Assembly (NCBI RefSeq): GCF_014610845.1
Contig: NZ_JABTCG010000001.1
Span: 620,001-684,000, forward strand
Source: Maribacter arenosus
Lineage (GTDB): Bacteria; Bacteroidota; Bacteroidia; Flavobacteriales; Flavobacteriaceae
Reading direction: 5' to 3'
DNA length: 64,000 bases
Under the pieces are notes generated by a model. That model was not told the origin of the DNA. It saw only the letters and a program-made list of their open reading frames with translations, and searched no databases. Shown one piece after another: positions 8,872 through 17,580 of the stretch. A program made the position numbers and the translations under genes. Each line of letters begins with the position of its first letter. The stretch's first letter is position 1.

Positions 8872-9729
8872 ATGAAAAAAGTGAAAATCATCGGCGTACC
8901 TGAGCATTTCAATCTACCTTGGCATTTAGCCATTGAAGAAGGGGCATTTGAAGCACGAGGAATTGACCTTGAATGGACAGATATTCCCGAAGGTACCGGT
9001 AGAATGTGCCAAATGCTTGAAGATCATGAGACTGATTTGGCGATAATATTAACGGAAGGGCTTATAAAGAGCATCACGGAAGGTAATCCGGCCAAAATTG
9101 TGCAGGAGTATATCGCCACTCCCCTGCTTTGGGGTATTCACGTTGGTGCTAAAAGTGATTTTAAGGCCATCGCTGATTTAAAGAATACTACGGCAGCCAT
9201 TAGCCGGTTTGGTAGTGGCAGCCATCTTATGGCCTTCGTAAATGCCAAAAATCAAGGTTGGGATATCGATAATTTGGATTTTGAGGTGATTAACAATCTG
9301 GATGGCGCCGTTGAGGCATTGGCCTCTGGCAGGGCTGATTATTTTATGTGGGAACATTTTACGACCAAACCCTTGGTAGATAATGGTACCTTTCGACGCT
9401 TGGGCGACTGCCCTACGCCTTGGCCTTGTTTTATGATTGCTGCAACTGATAAATTCATCACTGAAAACCAGTCCGTTTTATACCATATTCTAGAAATAAT
9501 CAATCTGTATACCACGGAGTTCAAACAGATTCCGAGTATAGACCGAACCCTTGCCAATCGCTATGAACAAAAATTGACCAATATTCAAGAATGGCTCGCT
9601 ATAACACGATGGAGTCAAACGCAGTTACAAACGCAAACACTTGAAATAGTACAAGATACATTACTTTATTTAAAGTTGATTGACAGGAAAATAAAGCCTT
9701 CGGAAATTTTAGAAAATTTTAATAATTAA
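8872..9729 (+). CDS. Periplasmic-binding-protein fold, apparently cytoplasmic
   Basis: A 285-residue protein with the class II substrate-binding fold of NMT1/SsuA-type proteins: PEHFNLPWHLAIEEGAFEARGIDLEWTD at the start, ETDLAIILTEGLIKSI, then AAISRFGSGSHLMAF and a hinge near GRADYFMWEHFTTKP. There is no signal peptide or lipobox; the protein begins MKKVKIIGVPEH, directly in the first beta strand. No ABC permease or ATPase gene is nearby and it stands alone with 130 bases upstream. Homologues in this group may act as intracellular sensors or enzymes in thiamine-like or sulfonate metabolism, but no function can be assigned here. Confidence 0.72.
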   Translation: MKKVKIIGVPEHFNLPWHLAIEEGAFEARGIDLEWTDIPEGTGRMCQMLEDHETDLAIILTEGLIKSITEGNPAKIVQEYIATPLLWGIHVGAKSDFKAIADLKNTTAAISRFGSGSHLMAFVNAKNQGWDIDNLDFEVINNLDGAVEALASGRADYFMWEHFTTKPLVDNGTFRRLGDCPTPWPCFMIAATDKFITENQSVLYHILEIINLYTTEFKQIPSIDRTLANRYEQKLTNIQEWLAITRWSQTQLQTQTLEIVQDTLLYLKLIDRKIKPSEILENFNN

Positions 9730-9733
9730 GGCC

Positions 9734-9764
9734 TTGACAAAGAAAAGTTAGCTTTTTAACTTTA
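9734..9764 (+). promoter_or_regulatory. Probable promoter of the small secreted protein gene
   Basis: A TTG at 9734-9736 and TAACTTTA at 9757-9764 are separated by 20 bases, close to the Bacteroidota TTG / TAnnTTTG arrangement with one mismatch in the -7 box. The start codon is 42 bases further on. Confidence 0.45.
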
Positions 9765-9806
9765 GGATAAAATATAAATTGTACTCTGATTTGATCCTGT
9801 ATTGTC

Positions 9807-10247
9807 ATGAAAAGCCTTACCATTTCGATAACACGATTTATACTTTCAATTTCCTTTATGATGGTCACCCTTAATGCCATGGGACAAACGTATTATGCCT
9901 TACAAATCGACAGGAACATTCGATTTAAGGCGGCCGACATCACCGCTGAATATCAACCAAGATTAGTCATGGGTGCCGATCAGGCCCTAGAATTTCAACA
10001 AACCGTAGCTCGATTTTTAGTAAAGAAAAAAGCCGTTGAAGAAGATCATAATCTGTCGCCAAAGGCCAAGTATGAATTACTGAAGCGAGTATCGAGTCAT
10101 GAAACCGCTGAAATGGCCGATGTTTTGGAATCGTACCGCTGGCAGGAATATATGCGTATTAAACCTGAAATTCAGCCCATTCCGGAACCGGAAAGGCTCG
10201 GAGGTTTTCAGGATGCGATTGTCGTAATCGATACTACCAATCAATAG
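9807..10247 (+). CDS. Small secreted protein of unknown function
   Basis: A 146-residue protein I do not recognise. An N-terminal signal peptide (about residues 1-27, ending near LNAMGQT) suggests export; no lipobox Cys is present. The mature part is helical and charged, with KYELLKRVSSHETAEMADVL and a C-terminal proline-rich IQPIPEPERLGG segment. Its end overlaps the convergent ung gene by 14 bases. The gene appears to stand alone behind the promoter at 9734-9764. Confidence 0.65.
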   Translation: MKSLTISITRFILSISFMMVTLNAMGQTYYALQIDRNIRFKAADITAEYQPRLVMGADQALEFQQTVARFLVKKKAVEEDHNLSPKAKYELLKRVSSHETAEMADVLESYRWQEYMRIKPEIQPIPEPERLGGFQDAIVVIDTTNQ

Positions 10248-10899
10248 GGGCTTTACCCAACTTCCTTAGAATTTCATTGGTTTTACTAAAATGTTTATTC
10301 CCGAACCAATACCCTCGATTCGCACTTAAAGGTGATGGGTGTCCGGAGGTAAGGATATAATGCTTGTTCTTATCGATCAATGAGGCTTTTTTCTTGGCAA
10401 AACCACCCCATAGCAAAAAAACAACCCCTTCCTTTTCATCTGAAATAGTTTTGATGACGCGATCGGTAAAAGCCTCCCATCCTTTCCCTTGGTGGCTACC
10501 GGCCATATGGGACCTAACGGTTAATGTGGCATTTAATAGCAATACCCCTTGGTTGGCCCAAGGCTCCAAATTACCACTTTGTGGATAGGGTTTTCCCAAA
10601 TCGGTTTCGATTTCCTTAAAAATATTGATCAACGATGGTGGATGGGGAATACCGTCTTGTACCGAAAAACAAAGTCCGTTCGCCTGCCTAGGGCCATGGT
10701 AGGGATCCTGCCCTATGACTACGACCTTGGTTCTTTCAAATGGACTGTGATCAAAAGCGGAAAATATTTGTTTACCCGGTGGGTAACAGGTATGATCACT
10801 ATACTCGGACTTCACAAAACTGACCAAATTTTGAAAATAAGGTTGAACAAATTCGTCGCTCAAGGCTTGTTTCCAGCTTGCATCGATATTTACGGTCAT
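10234..10899 (-). CDS. ung: Uracil-DNA glycosylase (family 1)
   Basis: A 221-residue enzyme that removes uracil from DNA. All family-1 motifs are present: the water-activating GQDPYHGPRQANGLCFSV, the uracil-binding LLLNATLTVR, and the minor-groove loop SGHPSPLSANRG. VVFLLWGGFAKKK lies between the last two. I use the ATG at 10899; a GTG three codons upstream is open but unlikely. The gene is convergent with the small secreted protein gene and its last 14 bases overlap it. The 222 bases upstream carry no clear consensus promoter. Confidence 0.97.
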   Translation of the reverse strand: MTVNIDASWKQALSDEFVQPYFQNLVSFVKSEYSDHTCYPPGKQIFSAFDHSPFERTKVVVIGQDPYHGPRQANGLCFSVQDGIPHPPSLINIFKEIETDLGKPYPQSGNLEPWANQGVLLLNATLTVRSHMAGSHQGKGWEAFTDRVIKTISDEKEGVVFLLWGGFAKKKASLIDKNKHYILTSGHPSPLSANRGYWFGNKHFSKTNEILRKLGKAPIDW

Positions 10900-11121
10900 A
10901 AAAAGCACTTTTTATCGCAACTCCTGAAACTTCGGGAATCTTACTTTTAATTTGGGTAAAATTAATTAAAATTCATGTCAATGGTTTTACAAATACCCTG
11001 ATAATCAGATATAAAGTTTCTATTTACAGTGTAATCGGCAACACTTAGGATTACTGATGACGGATATCATTGTATTTGTAGATCCGATTATTGATTTTTA
11101 TCGATTAGTTGATCAATTGAT

Positions 11122-11610
11122 ATGGACCTTTTAAGGGAATACTTTATCCAGTGGATGGCCTCCAATACCATTGCAATTCTACTCTTGATTGCCTCCTTTC
11201 GCAGACCAAAACTGGCGCGCTTGGTTTTCTCGCTGCTATTTGCATGGGCGTGTTGGTTGAATTATACCACTGCCCATCACCATCCGGAAGATTATTTAAA
11301 TTATGCTTCCATGACACCATTTGTTTGGGTCCGTGATTTTATCAATGATTGGTTTAAGGGGCATATAACCGGTATAATCACTGTGATATCAGTAGGTCAG
11401 GGATTGATTGCTCTAGGCATGCTCCTTCAAGGTTGGTGGGTACAAGTTGCCAGTGTTTGCGCAATTCTATTTCTTTTGGCCATAATACCGTTGGGTATAG
11501 GTTCTGGGTTTCCATGTTCCTTGATTTTAGCCTTGGCGGTTTATATCATGTTAAAAAAGGATGATTTGGATTATGTGTGGAAAATAAAAAAGCGTACCCA
11601 TTCGCACTAA
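11122..11610 (+). CDS. Integral membrane protein of unknown function
   Basis: A 162-residue protein with about four hydrophobic segments (residues roughly 10-28, 33-48, 78-100 and 108-145) and a basic C-terminus (KIKKRTHSH). A conserved-looking HHHPEDYLNYA motif sits on the loop between the second and third segments and could bind a metal, but I do not recognise the family. It is flanked by more than 200 bases of gene-free DNA on both sides; the downstream 223 bases to the aldo/keto reductase show no feature I can name. Confidence 0.7.
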   Translation: MDLLREYFIQWMASNTIAILLLIASFRRPKLARLVFSLLFAWACWLNYTTAHHHPEDYLNYASMTPFVWVRDFINDWFKGHITGIITVISVGQGLIALGMLLQGWWVQVASVCAILFLLAIIPLGIGSGFPCSLILALAVYIMLKKDDLDYVWKIKKRTHSH

Positions 11611-11833
11611 AACCGGGACAAAACGGAATCTGAACAGGTTTTTAATGGGTTTGAGTCAATCATTGAACTTCCTTGTGCACTAGATGGCCGTCTTATCAAA
11701 CATTCGCTATCGATTATAGATCACTGACCACCGAATATTAGGATAACCCATTATGGATATTGTCTTTGGTAAGGAGACCAAAAACACCTAACTTCGTTAG
11801 CATAAAAGCTCTATTCAATAAAGCACGCTTAAA

Positions 11834-12781
11834 ATGAATGAAAAAAAACATTCCAACGGTATAAAACGACGTGAATTTATGCAGACCGGGGCATTGTTTG
11901 CAGCCACCGCTATTTTTTTGCCTTTAAGCGGTTATCAAATACTCGCGGCCCAGGACAGTAGCAAAACGATTAGTACAATGCCTACAGCAACCCTCAATAA
12001 CGGTCTTTCCATGCCAATGATCGGTTTAGGAACCCATTCCTTGAAGGGCGATATTTGCGTGCGAAGTGTTGCAGAAGCAATTTCAGTGGGATATCGACTG
12101 ATTGATACCGCTACCGTTTACGGCAATGAGGAATTTGTTGGGGAAGGAATAAAACTGAGTGGTATACCTAGGGATGAACTGTTCGTCACTTCGAAACTTT
12201 GGGTTAGCGATTCAGGGTATGAGACTACAAAACAAGCTTTTGAGACCTCTTTAACAAAGTTGGGTCTGGAGTATTTAGACCTTTATCTTATACATCGACC
12301 CAGAGGGGATGTAAAAGGGACATGGAAAGCCATGGAGGACCTCTATAAAGAAGGTAGGATCAAGGCTATTGGCCTGAGTAATTTTGAACCTGACCAACTT
12401 GATGAATTGTTGACTTATTCCACAGTTAAACCTACGGTAAACCAGATTGAAAGCCATGTTTACTTTCAGCAGCATAAAGCCCATGACTATTTAAAACAAA
12501 AACAGGTACAAATGGAGGCATGGTCGCCATTTGCGGCGGGACGTAATGGGATGTTCACCAACCCTATACTAGCTCGCATAGGTAAAAAGTACAACAAGAG
12601 CAACGCCCAAGTATGTTTGCGATGGCACTACCAAAGGGATGTAGTTACCATCCCTAGAAGCTCCCAAAAGGCCCATATGGTTGAAAATTTGGATATTTTT
12701 GACTTTGAGTTGAATGAAGCGGATATGCAAACCATAGCGACCTTAGATCTGAATCGCACCCAGTTTCCTGAATGGAGTTAG
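11834..12781 (+). CDS. Aldo/keto reductase with twin-arginine signal
   Basis: A 315-residue NADPH-dependent oxidoreductase. The N-terminus has KRREFMQTGALFAATAIF, a Tat-type signal with adjacent arginines and a hydrophobic core, so the folded enzyme is probably exported. The AKR catalytic tetrad is complete: Asp91 and Tyr96 in LIDTATVYGNE, Lys121 in VTSKLWV, and His154 in YLIHRP, where the usual Trp after His is replaced by Arg. GLSNF and the C-terminal IPRSSQKAHMVENLDIFDF bind the cofactor. It stands as a single gene. The Tat call rests only on the motif. Confidence 0.85.
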   Translation: MNEKKHSNGIKRREFMQTGALFAATAIFLPLSGYQILAAQDSSKTISTMPTATLNNGLSMPMIGLGTHSLKGDICVRSVAEAISVGYRLIDTATVYGNEEFVGEGIKLSGIPRDELFVTSKLWVSDSGYETTKQAFETSLTKLGLEYLDLYLIHRPRGDVKGTWKAMEDLYKEGRIKAIGLSNFEPDQLDELLTYSTVKPTVNQIESHVYFQQHKAHDYLKQKQVQMEAWSPFAAGRNGMFTNPILARIGKKYNKSNAQVCLRWHYQRDVVTIPRSSQKAHMVENLDIFDFELNEADMQTIATLDLNRTQFPEWS

Positions 12782-12949
12782 GGAAGGAATCGGTTGTTTT
12801 TTCGTTAATAACCCTTAATAAATCGTGTATTATTTATCTTGATTATCGAGAGTGAATTACCGAACTTGGCTTTCGTTAACTTAACTTGGCCAATCATCAG
12901 GAGATTAGGATTCAAATCTTAAGGTTTTAGTGCACATAACCAATACGAT

Positions 12950-12957
12950 TATATTTG
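12950..12957 (+). promoter_or_regulatory. -7 promoter element of the permease/mannitol dehydrogenase operon
   Basis: TATATTTG matches TAnnTTTG exactly, 62 bases before the ATG at 13020. The expected -33 region holds only a T-rich stretch near 12925-12928. The resulting leader of about 55 bases ends in a run of nine A directly before the ATG, as is common for Bacteroidota, which lack strong Shine-Dalgarno signals. Confidence 0.55.
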
Positions 12958-13019
12958 CATGGTAATCCAAAAGAACTAGAATCTTCAATTAACCAAAATC
13001 AAACGCCAACAAAAAAAAA

Positions 13020-14741
13020 ATGGGCACATCCAAAGAGTTTCAACAGTTTGAAAACCTTGAAGAAGAACAATTACCAGTTGCCAAACATAAACTACACGAT
13101 TGGACTCATTTTGCCGGACTCTATGCAGCCGAACATGTGGCTGCGACCGAGTTCGTTATTGGGGCGACTTTTGTTGCCTTAGGCGCAAAAACAATTGACA
13201 TTTTATTGGGTTTGTTGATCGGGAACATATTGGCCGTGCTTAGTTGGACGCTCATTACCTCCCCAATTGCTGTTGATACGCGATTGAGTTTATATACTTA
13301 TCTCAATAAGATTGCCGGCGATTCGATGACCAAGCTTTATAATTGGGCGAATGTCATCATCTTTTCGGTAATATCGGCCGCAATGGTGACCGTTTCGGCT
13401 ACAGCCGTTCGGTTTGCGTTTGACATTCCCGCACAACTTAACTGGTATCCTACCAATCTATGGTTTATCTTGATAGTGATCAGCGTCGGTATTGTAGTAG
13501 TCTTCATAGCAATGTATGGATTTAATGCCGTTTCCGAATTTTCGGGAATTTGTGCTCCTTGGCTTTTCGTAATGTTTACCAGCGGGGCTATGGTACTACT
13601 GCCCGCCCTATCTATAGATGTTTTAGGCAAGACCTTACCAAGTGGATGGAATGATTTTATTGCCCTTGGTAATCAGTCGATATGGACGGGTATAGACAGC
13701 AATGGTGAACCTGGCATCGGATTGATCGAGGTAATTGGGTTTGCTTGGGCAGCCAATACCATAACGCATTTCGGCTTGATCGACATGGCCCTGTTGCGAT
13801 TTGCGAAAAAGAAAGTTTATGGCCTGGCTACAAGTACTGGAATGATGTTTGGCCATTATGTCGCATGGATTGCCGCTGGTATTATGGGTGCGGGAGCTGC
13901 AGTTATTTTAGGAAAGTCCATTGTAGAACTAGACCCGGGTGATGTTGCATACTATGCGTTGGGCTGGTCCGGATTTGTTATTGTAATCGTTGCCGGTTGG
14001 ACAACCGCCATTACCAACCTGTACAGGGCTGGATTGGCGGCACAGGCCATATTCTACAACCATTCCCGGCGAAAAACCACCCTTACCGTCGGTTTGCTAA
14101 CGATTGCGATAGGATGTTTTCCTTTTGTTTTTTCTCAAATACTTCCTTTACTGACCTATGCCGGTCTATTAGTGGTACCCGTAGGTGCTATTGTCTTCGC
14201 TGAACATCAGATTTTTCCCAGAATAGGATATACCCGATATTGGTCGTCTTACCGTAAATTAACGTTTAGCACGCCCGCTGTCGCATCATGGGCATTAGGA
14301 TTGATTTTCGGTTTTGGATTGAATGCTTTTAATGTGATGTCCTTTTTCTACCTATTTATCCCCACATGGGTGTTCACAATTCTGGTCTATACGATTTTAG
14401 CTGCCCGTTATGGAGCTAAAAAAGAATATCCTGAGGCCGAGGAGGAGGAAAACATACGCAATGCGATGATTGAAAAATTTCAAGAACAAAAAGCTAAATT
14501 GGAATCAGAACCTATTAAGGACAATTCCATTTTCACAAAAGCATTAAAAAGTGTCGCTATTGCGGCATTGCTGATTACCTTAATACTGGCCTTTATCGTA
14601 TTATTCCTAAGTGCGGATGAGTATAATTACATCGAAAATCGCGAAATTTTCTATAGATATGGCTTTATCTGTACAATGATATATTTTATAACCGCCTATT
14701 GGGCTTTACAACGCGGAAAACAAAAAAAAGATAAACTATAA
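13020..14741 (+). CDS. NCS1-like (purine/cytosine permease-type) membrane transporter
   Basis: A 573-residue protein with about 12 to 14 transmembrane segments. The start KLHDWTHFAGLYAAEHVAATEFVIGATF and the early LLGLLIGNILAVLSWTLITSPIAV resemble the first helices of nucleobase:cation symporter-1 proteins; GWTTAITNLYRAGLA near residue 325 resembles the family's helix 8 region. A cytoplasmic acidic loop (EYPEAEEEENIRNAM, about 470-485) precedes two final helices. The mannitol dehydrogenase gene overlaps its stop (TAATG), so the natural substrate is more likely a sugar alcohol or sugar than a nucleobase. That reassignment is inference from gene order alone. Confidence 0.68.
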   Translation: MGTSKEFQQFENLEEEQLPVAKHKLHDWTHFAGLYAAEHVAATEFVIGATFVALGAKTIDILLGLLIGNILAVLSWTLITSPIAVDTRLSLYTYLNKIAGDSMTKLYNWANVIIFSVISAAMVTVSATAVRFAFDIPAQLNWYPTNLWFILIVISVGIVVVFIAMYGFNAVSEFSGICAPWLFVMFTSGAMVLLPALSIDVLGKTLPSGWNDFIALGNQSIWTGIDSNGEPGIGLIEVIGFAWAANTITHFGLIDMALLRFAKKKVYGLATSTGMMFGHYVAWIAAGIMGAGAAVILGKSIVELDPGDVAYYALGWSGFVIVIVAGWTTAITNLYRAGLAAQAIFYNHSRRKTTLTVGLLTIAIGCFPFVFSQILPLLTYAGLLVVPVGAIVFAEHQIFPRIGYTRYWSSYRKLTFSTPAVASWALGLIFGFGLNAFNVMSFFYLFIPTWVFTILVYTILAARYGAKKEYPEAEEEENIRNAMIEKFQEQKAKLESEPIKDNSIFTKALKSVAIAALLITLILAFIVLFLSADEYNYIENREIFYRYGFICTMIYFITAYWALQRGKQKKDKL

Positions 14742-16246
14742 TGGAACATACTCTACCAGTTAGTCAAGAAAACCTGTCGCAATTTGCTAACCATATTCGG
14801 ATCCCCACATTCGATCGTAAAAGCCTTAAAATGGGAATTGTTCATATTGGGGTCGGAGGTTTTCATCGTTCACACCTTGCTTTTTATACAGATAAAATAC
14901 TTGAGAAAACCAATACGCCCGAATGGGGAATTTGTGGAGTTGGTTTACGCGAGGGTGATAGAAAAATATATGATGTTCTTAAAAAGCAAGAAGGTCTATA
15001 CACCCTTATCGTAAAGCATCCCGATGGAAAAATAGAATCGCAGTTAATAGGTTCAATAGTCGATTTCATATTTGGTTTCGATAATCCTGATCCTATGCTA
15101 GAACGAATGGCCCATCCCGATACAAAAATCGTTTCCCTTACCATAACAGAAGGAGGCTATAATTTCAATCCATCGACGGGCGCATTTGATTTTGAAAATC
15201 CAGATATCCAATATGATTTGGATCATCCTGATAAACCAAGGACGGTATTTGGATTATTAACCGCCTCCTTAGCGAAACGTCGGGATGCAAAACTACCGGC
15301 GTTCACCGTCATGTCTTGTGACAATATTGAGCACAACGGTGATGTTACACGGGACATGTTACTTGCATTTGCCAAAAGGCATGATGATGATTTGGCTGAT
15401 TGGATTGAACAGAAGGTGTGCTTTCCGAATAGCATGGTGGATCGCATAACACCTGTTACCACACAATCGGATATAGATTACCTAGAGAAATCCTACGGAA
15501 TGAAAGATGAGTGGCCCGTGACCTGTGAACCATTCATACAATGGGTCATCGAAGATAAATTTTCGAACGGACGACCTGAATTCGAAAAAGTGGGTGTACA
15601 ATTCGTACCTGATGTGAAACCTTACGAGAAAATGAAACTTCGTCTATTGAACGCCGGTCATTCCGTACTTGGGATTTTGGGAGCTATCCATGGATATAAA
15701 ACGATTAATGCCTGTATGGAAGACGAAACTTTTGTTGGCTTTTTGAGGGCATTTATGGATAAGGAGGCTACCCCGGTTTTGGATGAGGTAAAAGGTATTG
15801 ATCTAAAAAGCTACAAAGACAGTTTGGCGGTGCGTTTTGCCAACCCCAATATTAAGGATAGCGTTAGTCGGATTTGTTCCGAAAGTTCCGCTAAATTACC
15901 GAAATTTTTAATCGCTACTCTTCAAGAAAATTTAGATAGGGAAGGCAGTATTCATTTCGCAACCTTGGTAATTGCTGCCTGGTGCTACTACAGTGACATA
16001 CGTACCGATAAGAATGGACAAGCACTAGAAATAATAGATGCTATGGATGTCGAGCTTCACCAAGCGGCCAAACAAACCAAAACCAATCCTTTTGCCTTTA
16101 TACAACAGGAATCTCTTTTTGGTAATCTTGCTAAGAATGAGCGATTTACAAAAATATACCAGGTTACGCTCCAAAAGATTTATAAAAACCCCGACGTTAA
16201 AACGCATATGCAGGACATCCTCTCATACTATAAATCCAATCGTTGA
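14741..16246 (+). CDS. Mannitol dehydrogenase family protein
   Basis: A 501-residue polyol/uronate dehydrogenase of the long-chain mannitol dehydrogenase family. The NAD-binding N-terminus is MGIVHIGVGGFHRSHLAFYTDKI; VMSCDNIEHNG and KMRLLNAGHSVLGILGAIHGY-like sequence (written here KLRLLNAGHSVLG) form the catalytic region, with the Lys-Asn-His arrangement of the family visible in KMKLRLLNAGH. It would interconvert mannitol and fructose or a related polyol/ketose pair. Translational coupling to the upstream permease indicates an uptake-oxidation pair. After the stop, 224 bases of AT-rich DNA separate it from the convergent DUF6340 gene; I see no strong terminator there. Confidence 0.9.
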   Translation: MEHTLPVSQENLSQFANHIRIPTFDRKSLKMGIVHIGVGGFHRSHLAFYTDKILEKTNTPEWGICGVGLREGDRKIYDVLKKQEGLYTLIVKHPDGKIESQLIGSIVDFIFGFDNPDPMLERMAHPDTKIVSLTITEGGYNFNPSTGAFDFENPDIQYDLDHPDKPRTVFGLLTASLAKRRDAKLPAFTVMSCDNIEHNGDVTRDMLLAFAKRHDDDLADWIEQKVCFPNSMVDRITPVTTQSDIDYLEKSYGMKDEWPVTCEPFIQWVIEDKFSNGRPEFEKVGVQFVPDVKPYEKMKLRLLNAGHSVLGILGAIHGYKTINACMEDETFVGFLRAFMDKEATPVLDEVKGIDLKSYKDSLAVRFANPNIKDSVSRICSESSAKLPKFLIATLQENLDREGSIHFATLVIAAWCYYSDIRTDKNGQALEIIDAMDVELHQAAKQTKTNPFAFIQQESLFGNLAKNERFTKIYQVTLQKIYKNPDVKTHMQDILSYYKSNR

Positions 16247-16470
16247 ATAAAAAATAGATAGTCTGAAATAATTCAAAAAAGATATTCAACAAAACAAGAT
16301 AGGTTATCAATTGCGGGCGGATTTTCCACAAAAAAATCACGGGATTGAATATTTTCGGAATTGGAGGGCTATTGTTTTTTGGCAGGTGTAGCGACTCTCC
16401 TACTGTCTGAACAGTCGGCGTGCCACTGATCATACATTTAAGGATTAAAGGGATGCAGAAAACCAGAATA

Positions 16471-17556
16471 TTATTCCAGCTCCACCGAAGCAGACAAATT
16501 GCTTCGTTCTAACTGTTCACGTACAATCTGGTTTTGTGACATGCGTTCTTTTAAGGCATTTAAATAGGTTGATGACATTTTGTTATCCACCAAGTTTGCA
16601 GCTTTTTCGGCCCATTCGATGGCTAGATCAAAATTACCGTTCATTTCATTATAAAATGCCATATTATAGCAGGCTTTTGCTTTTATTTTAACCTCTTCAT
16701 TGGTCGTTTCCTGCTCCCACAGAATTGCGGCAGCTTGCCAATTCCCCTCAGCAGCCAGTTGTTTGGCCTCGACAAATTTTTCGGAACCTCTTACATGGTA
16801 TTCGCGAACCACCTCATGTGCTTGTGGTAGTATCCGCAGACCATATGCACTCCCAGAATGCTTGCTTTGATCCAAAACAGCTTCCCTTCGGTCATTGATA
16901 TCATAAAAGGCATCCATAGGATCGATGCCCCTCCCCTTTGAAGTAATCTGGTCATTGAACACCAGCTCATCGATTACCTTTTGGTTGTAGGGATCGTATA
17001 TACGCCATCCATTTTCTATCAAAGTTTCCAAGGTAATCTCGTTTCCGGGAATTTTAACACGTTGGCGCAGCATATTCTGTTCTTCAATGGTTTTTTTCTT
17101 TACGGAAACTTGGGTATCCGCTTCATAATACGCCAGGGAGAAAATGGCATCCACGCCATGTGCATCACATATCTCTTTAATAGCATCCCAAGCGATGTTA
17201 TCGGCTAAATCGCCTAAGCCCATGCTATTATTGATTTTAGTTTCAATAAGTTGAACGGTATCAAAACGTTGGTCTTTGACCAACTCATTAAAAAGTCCTT
17301 TGATCGCGGCATCTATACCATCTTTCTGCAATTGTTGATCCTTGGCGGACAAGAGCTGTTCGATTCGGGTCAAATAAGAACTTTTTGCTGTAGTATTGCA
17401 CTCATTGATAACCCCGATTTTGGTCATAGTGGTCGAGAGGTCCACTGACGCGGGTTTCATGGCGCTAAGTGTATGCGGTTTTGTAGCGCTACAACCCATT
17501 AACGAAAGCAAAATGCCCAATAAAAGAGTGATGATAGCTGGGTATTTTTTGAACAT
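16471..17556 (-). CDS. DUF6340-type lipoprotein, second copy of a tandem pair
   Basis: A 361-residue lipoprotein with lipobox LSLMGC (Cys22) followed by SATKPHTLSAMKPASVDL. It is clearly paralogous to the neighbour at 17581-18630: both share the GCSAT start, a TKIGVIN strand, an LVENGWRIYDPYNQ segment, DELVFNDQITSKGRGIDP, and a C-terminal tetratricopeptide-like helical repeat (AAILWEQETTNEEVKIKAKACYNMA). I assign it to the DUF6340 family of Bacteroidota envelope proteins; the function is unknown. The gene begins 24 bases after its paralogue ends, so the pair is probably one transcript. Confidence 0.8.
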   Translation of the reverse strand: MFKKYPAIITLLLGILLSLMGCSATKPHTLSAMKPASVDLSTTMTKIGVINECNTTAKSSYLTRIEQLLSAKDQQLQKDGIDAAIKGLFNELVKDQRFDTVQLIETKINNSMGLGDLADNIAWDAIKEICDAHGVDAIFSLAYYEADTQVSVKKKTIEEQNMLRQRVKIPGNEITLETLIENGWRIYDPYNQKVIDELVFNDQITSKGRGIDPMDAFYDINDRREAVLDQSKHSGSAYGLRILPQAHEVVREYHVRGSEKFVEAKQLAAEGNWQAAAILWEQETTNEEVKIKAKACYNMAFYNEMNGNFDLAIEWAEKAANLVDNKMSSTYLNALKERMSQNQIVREQLERSNLSASVELE

Positions 17557-17580
17557 TGGACTAGGTTTTATTGTAAGTTT

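Noticed and set aside
12955-13182. 75-codon open frame overlapping the permease start
   Set aside because: It overlaps the permease gene in another frame, starts within the predicted promoter and has no recognisable product.
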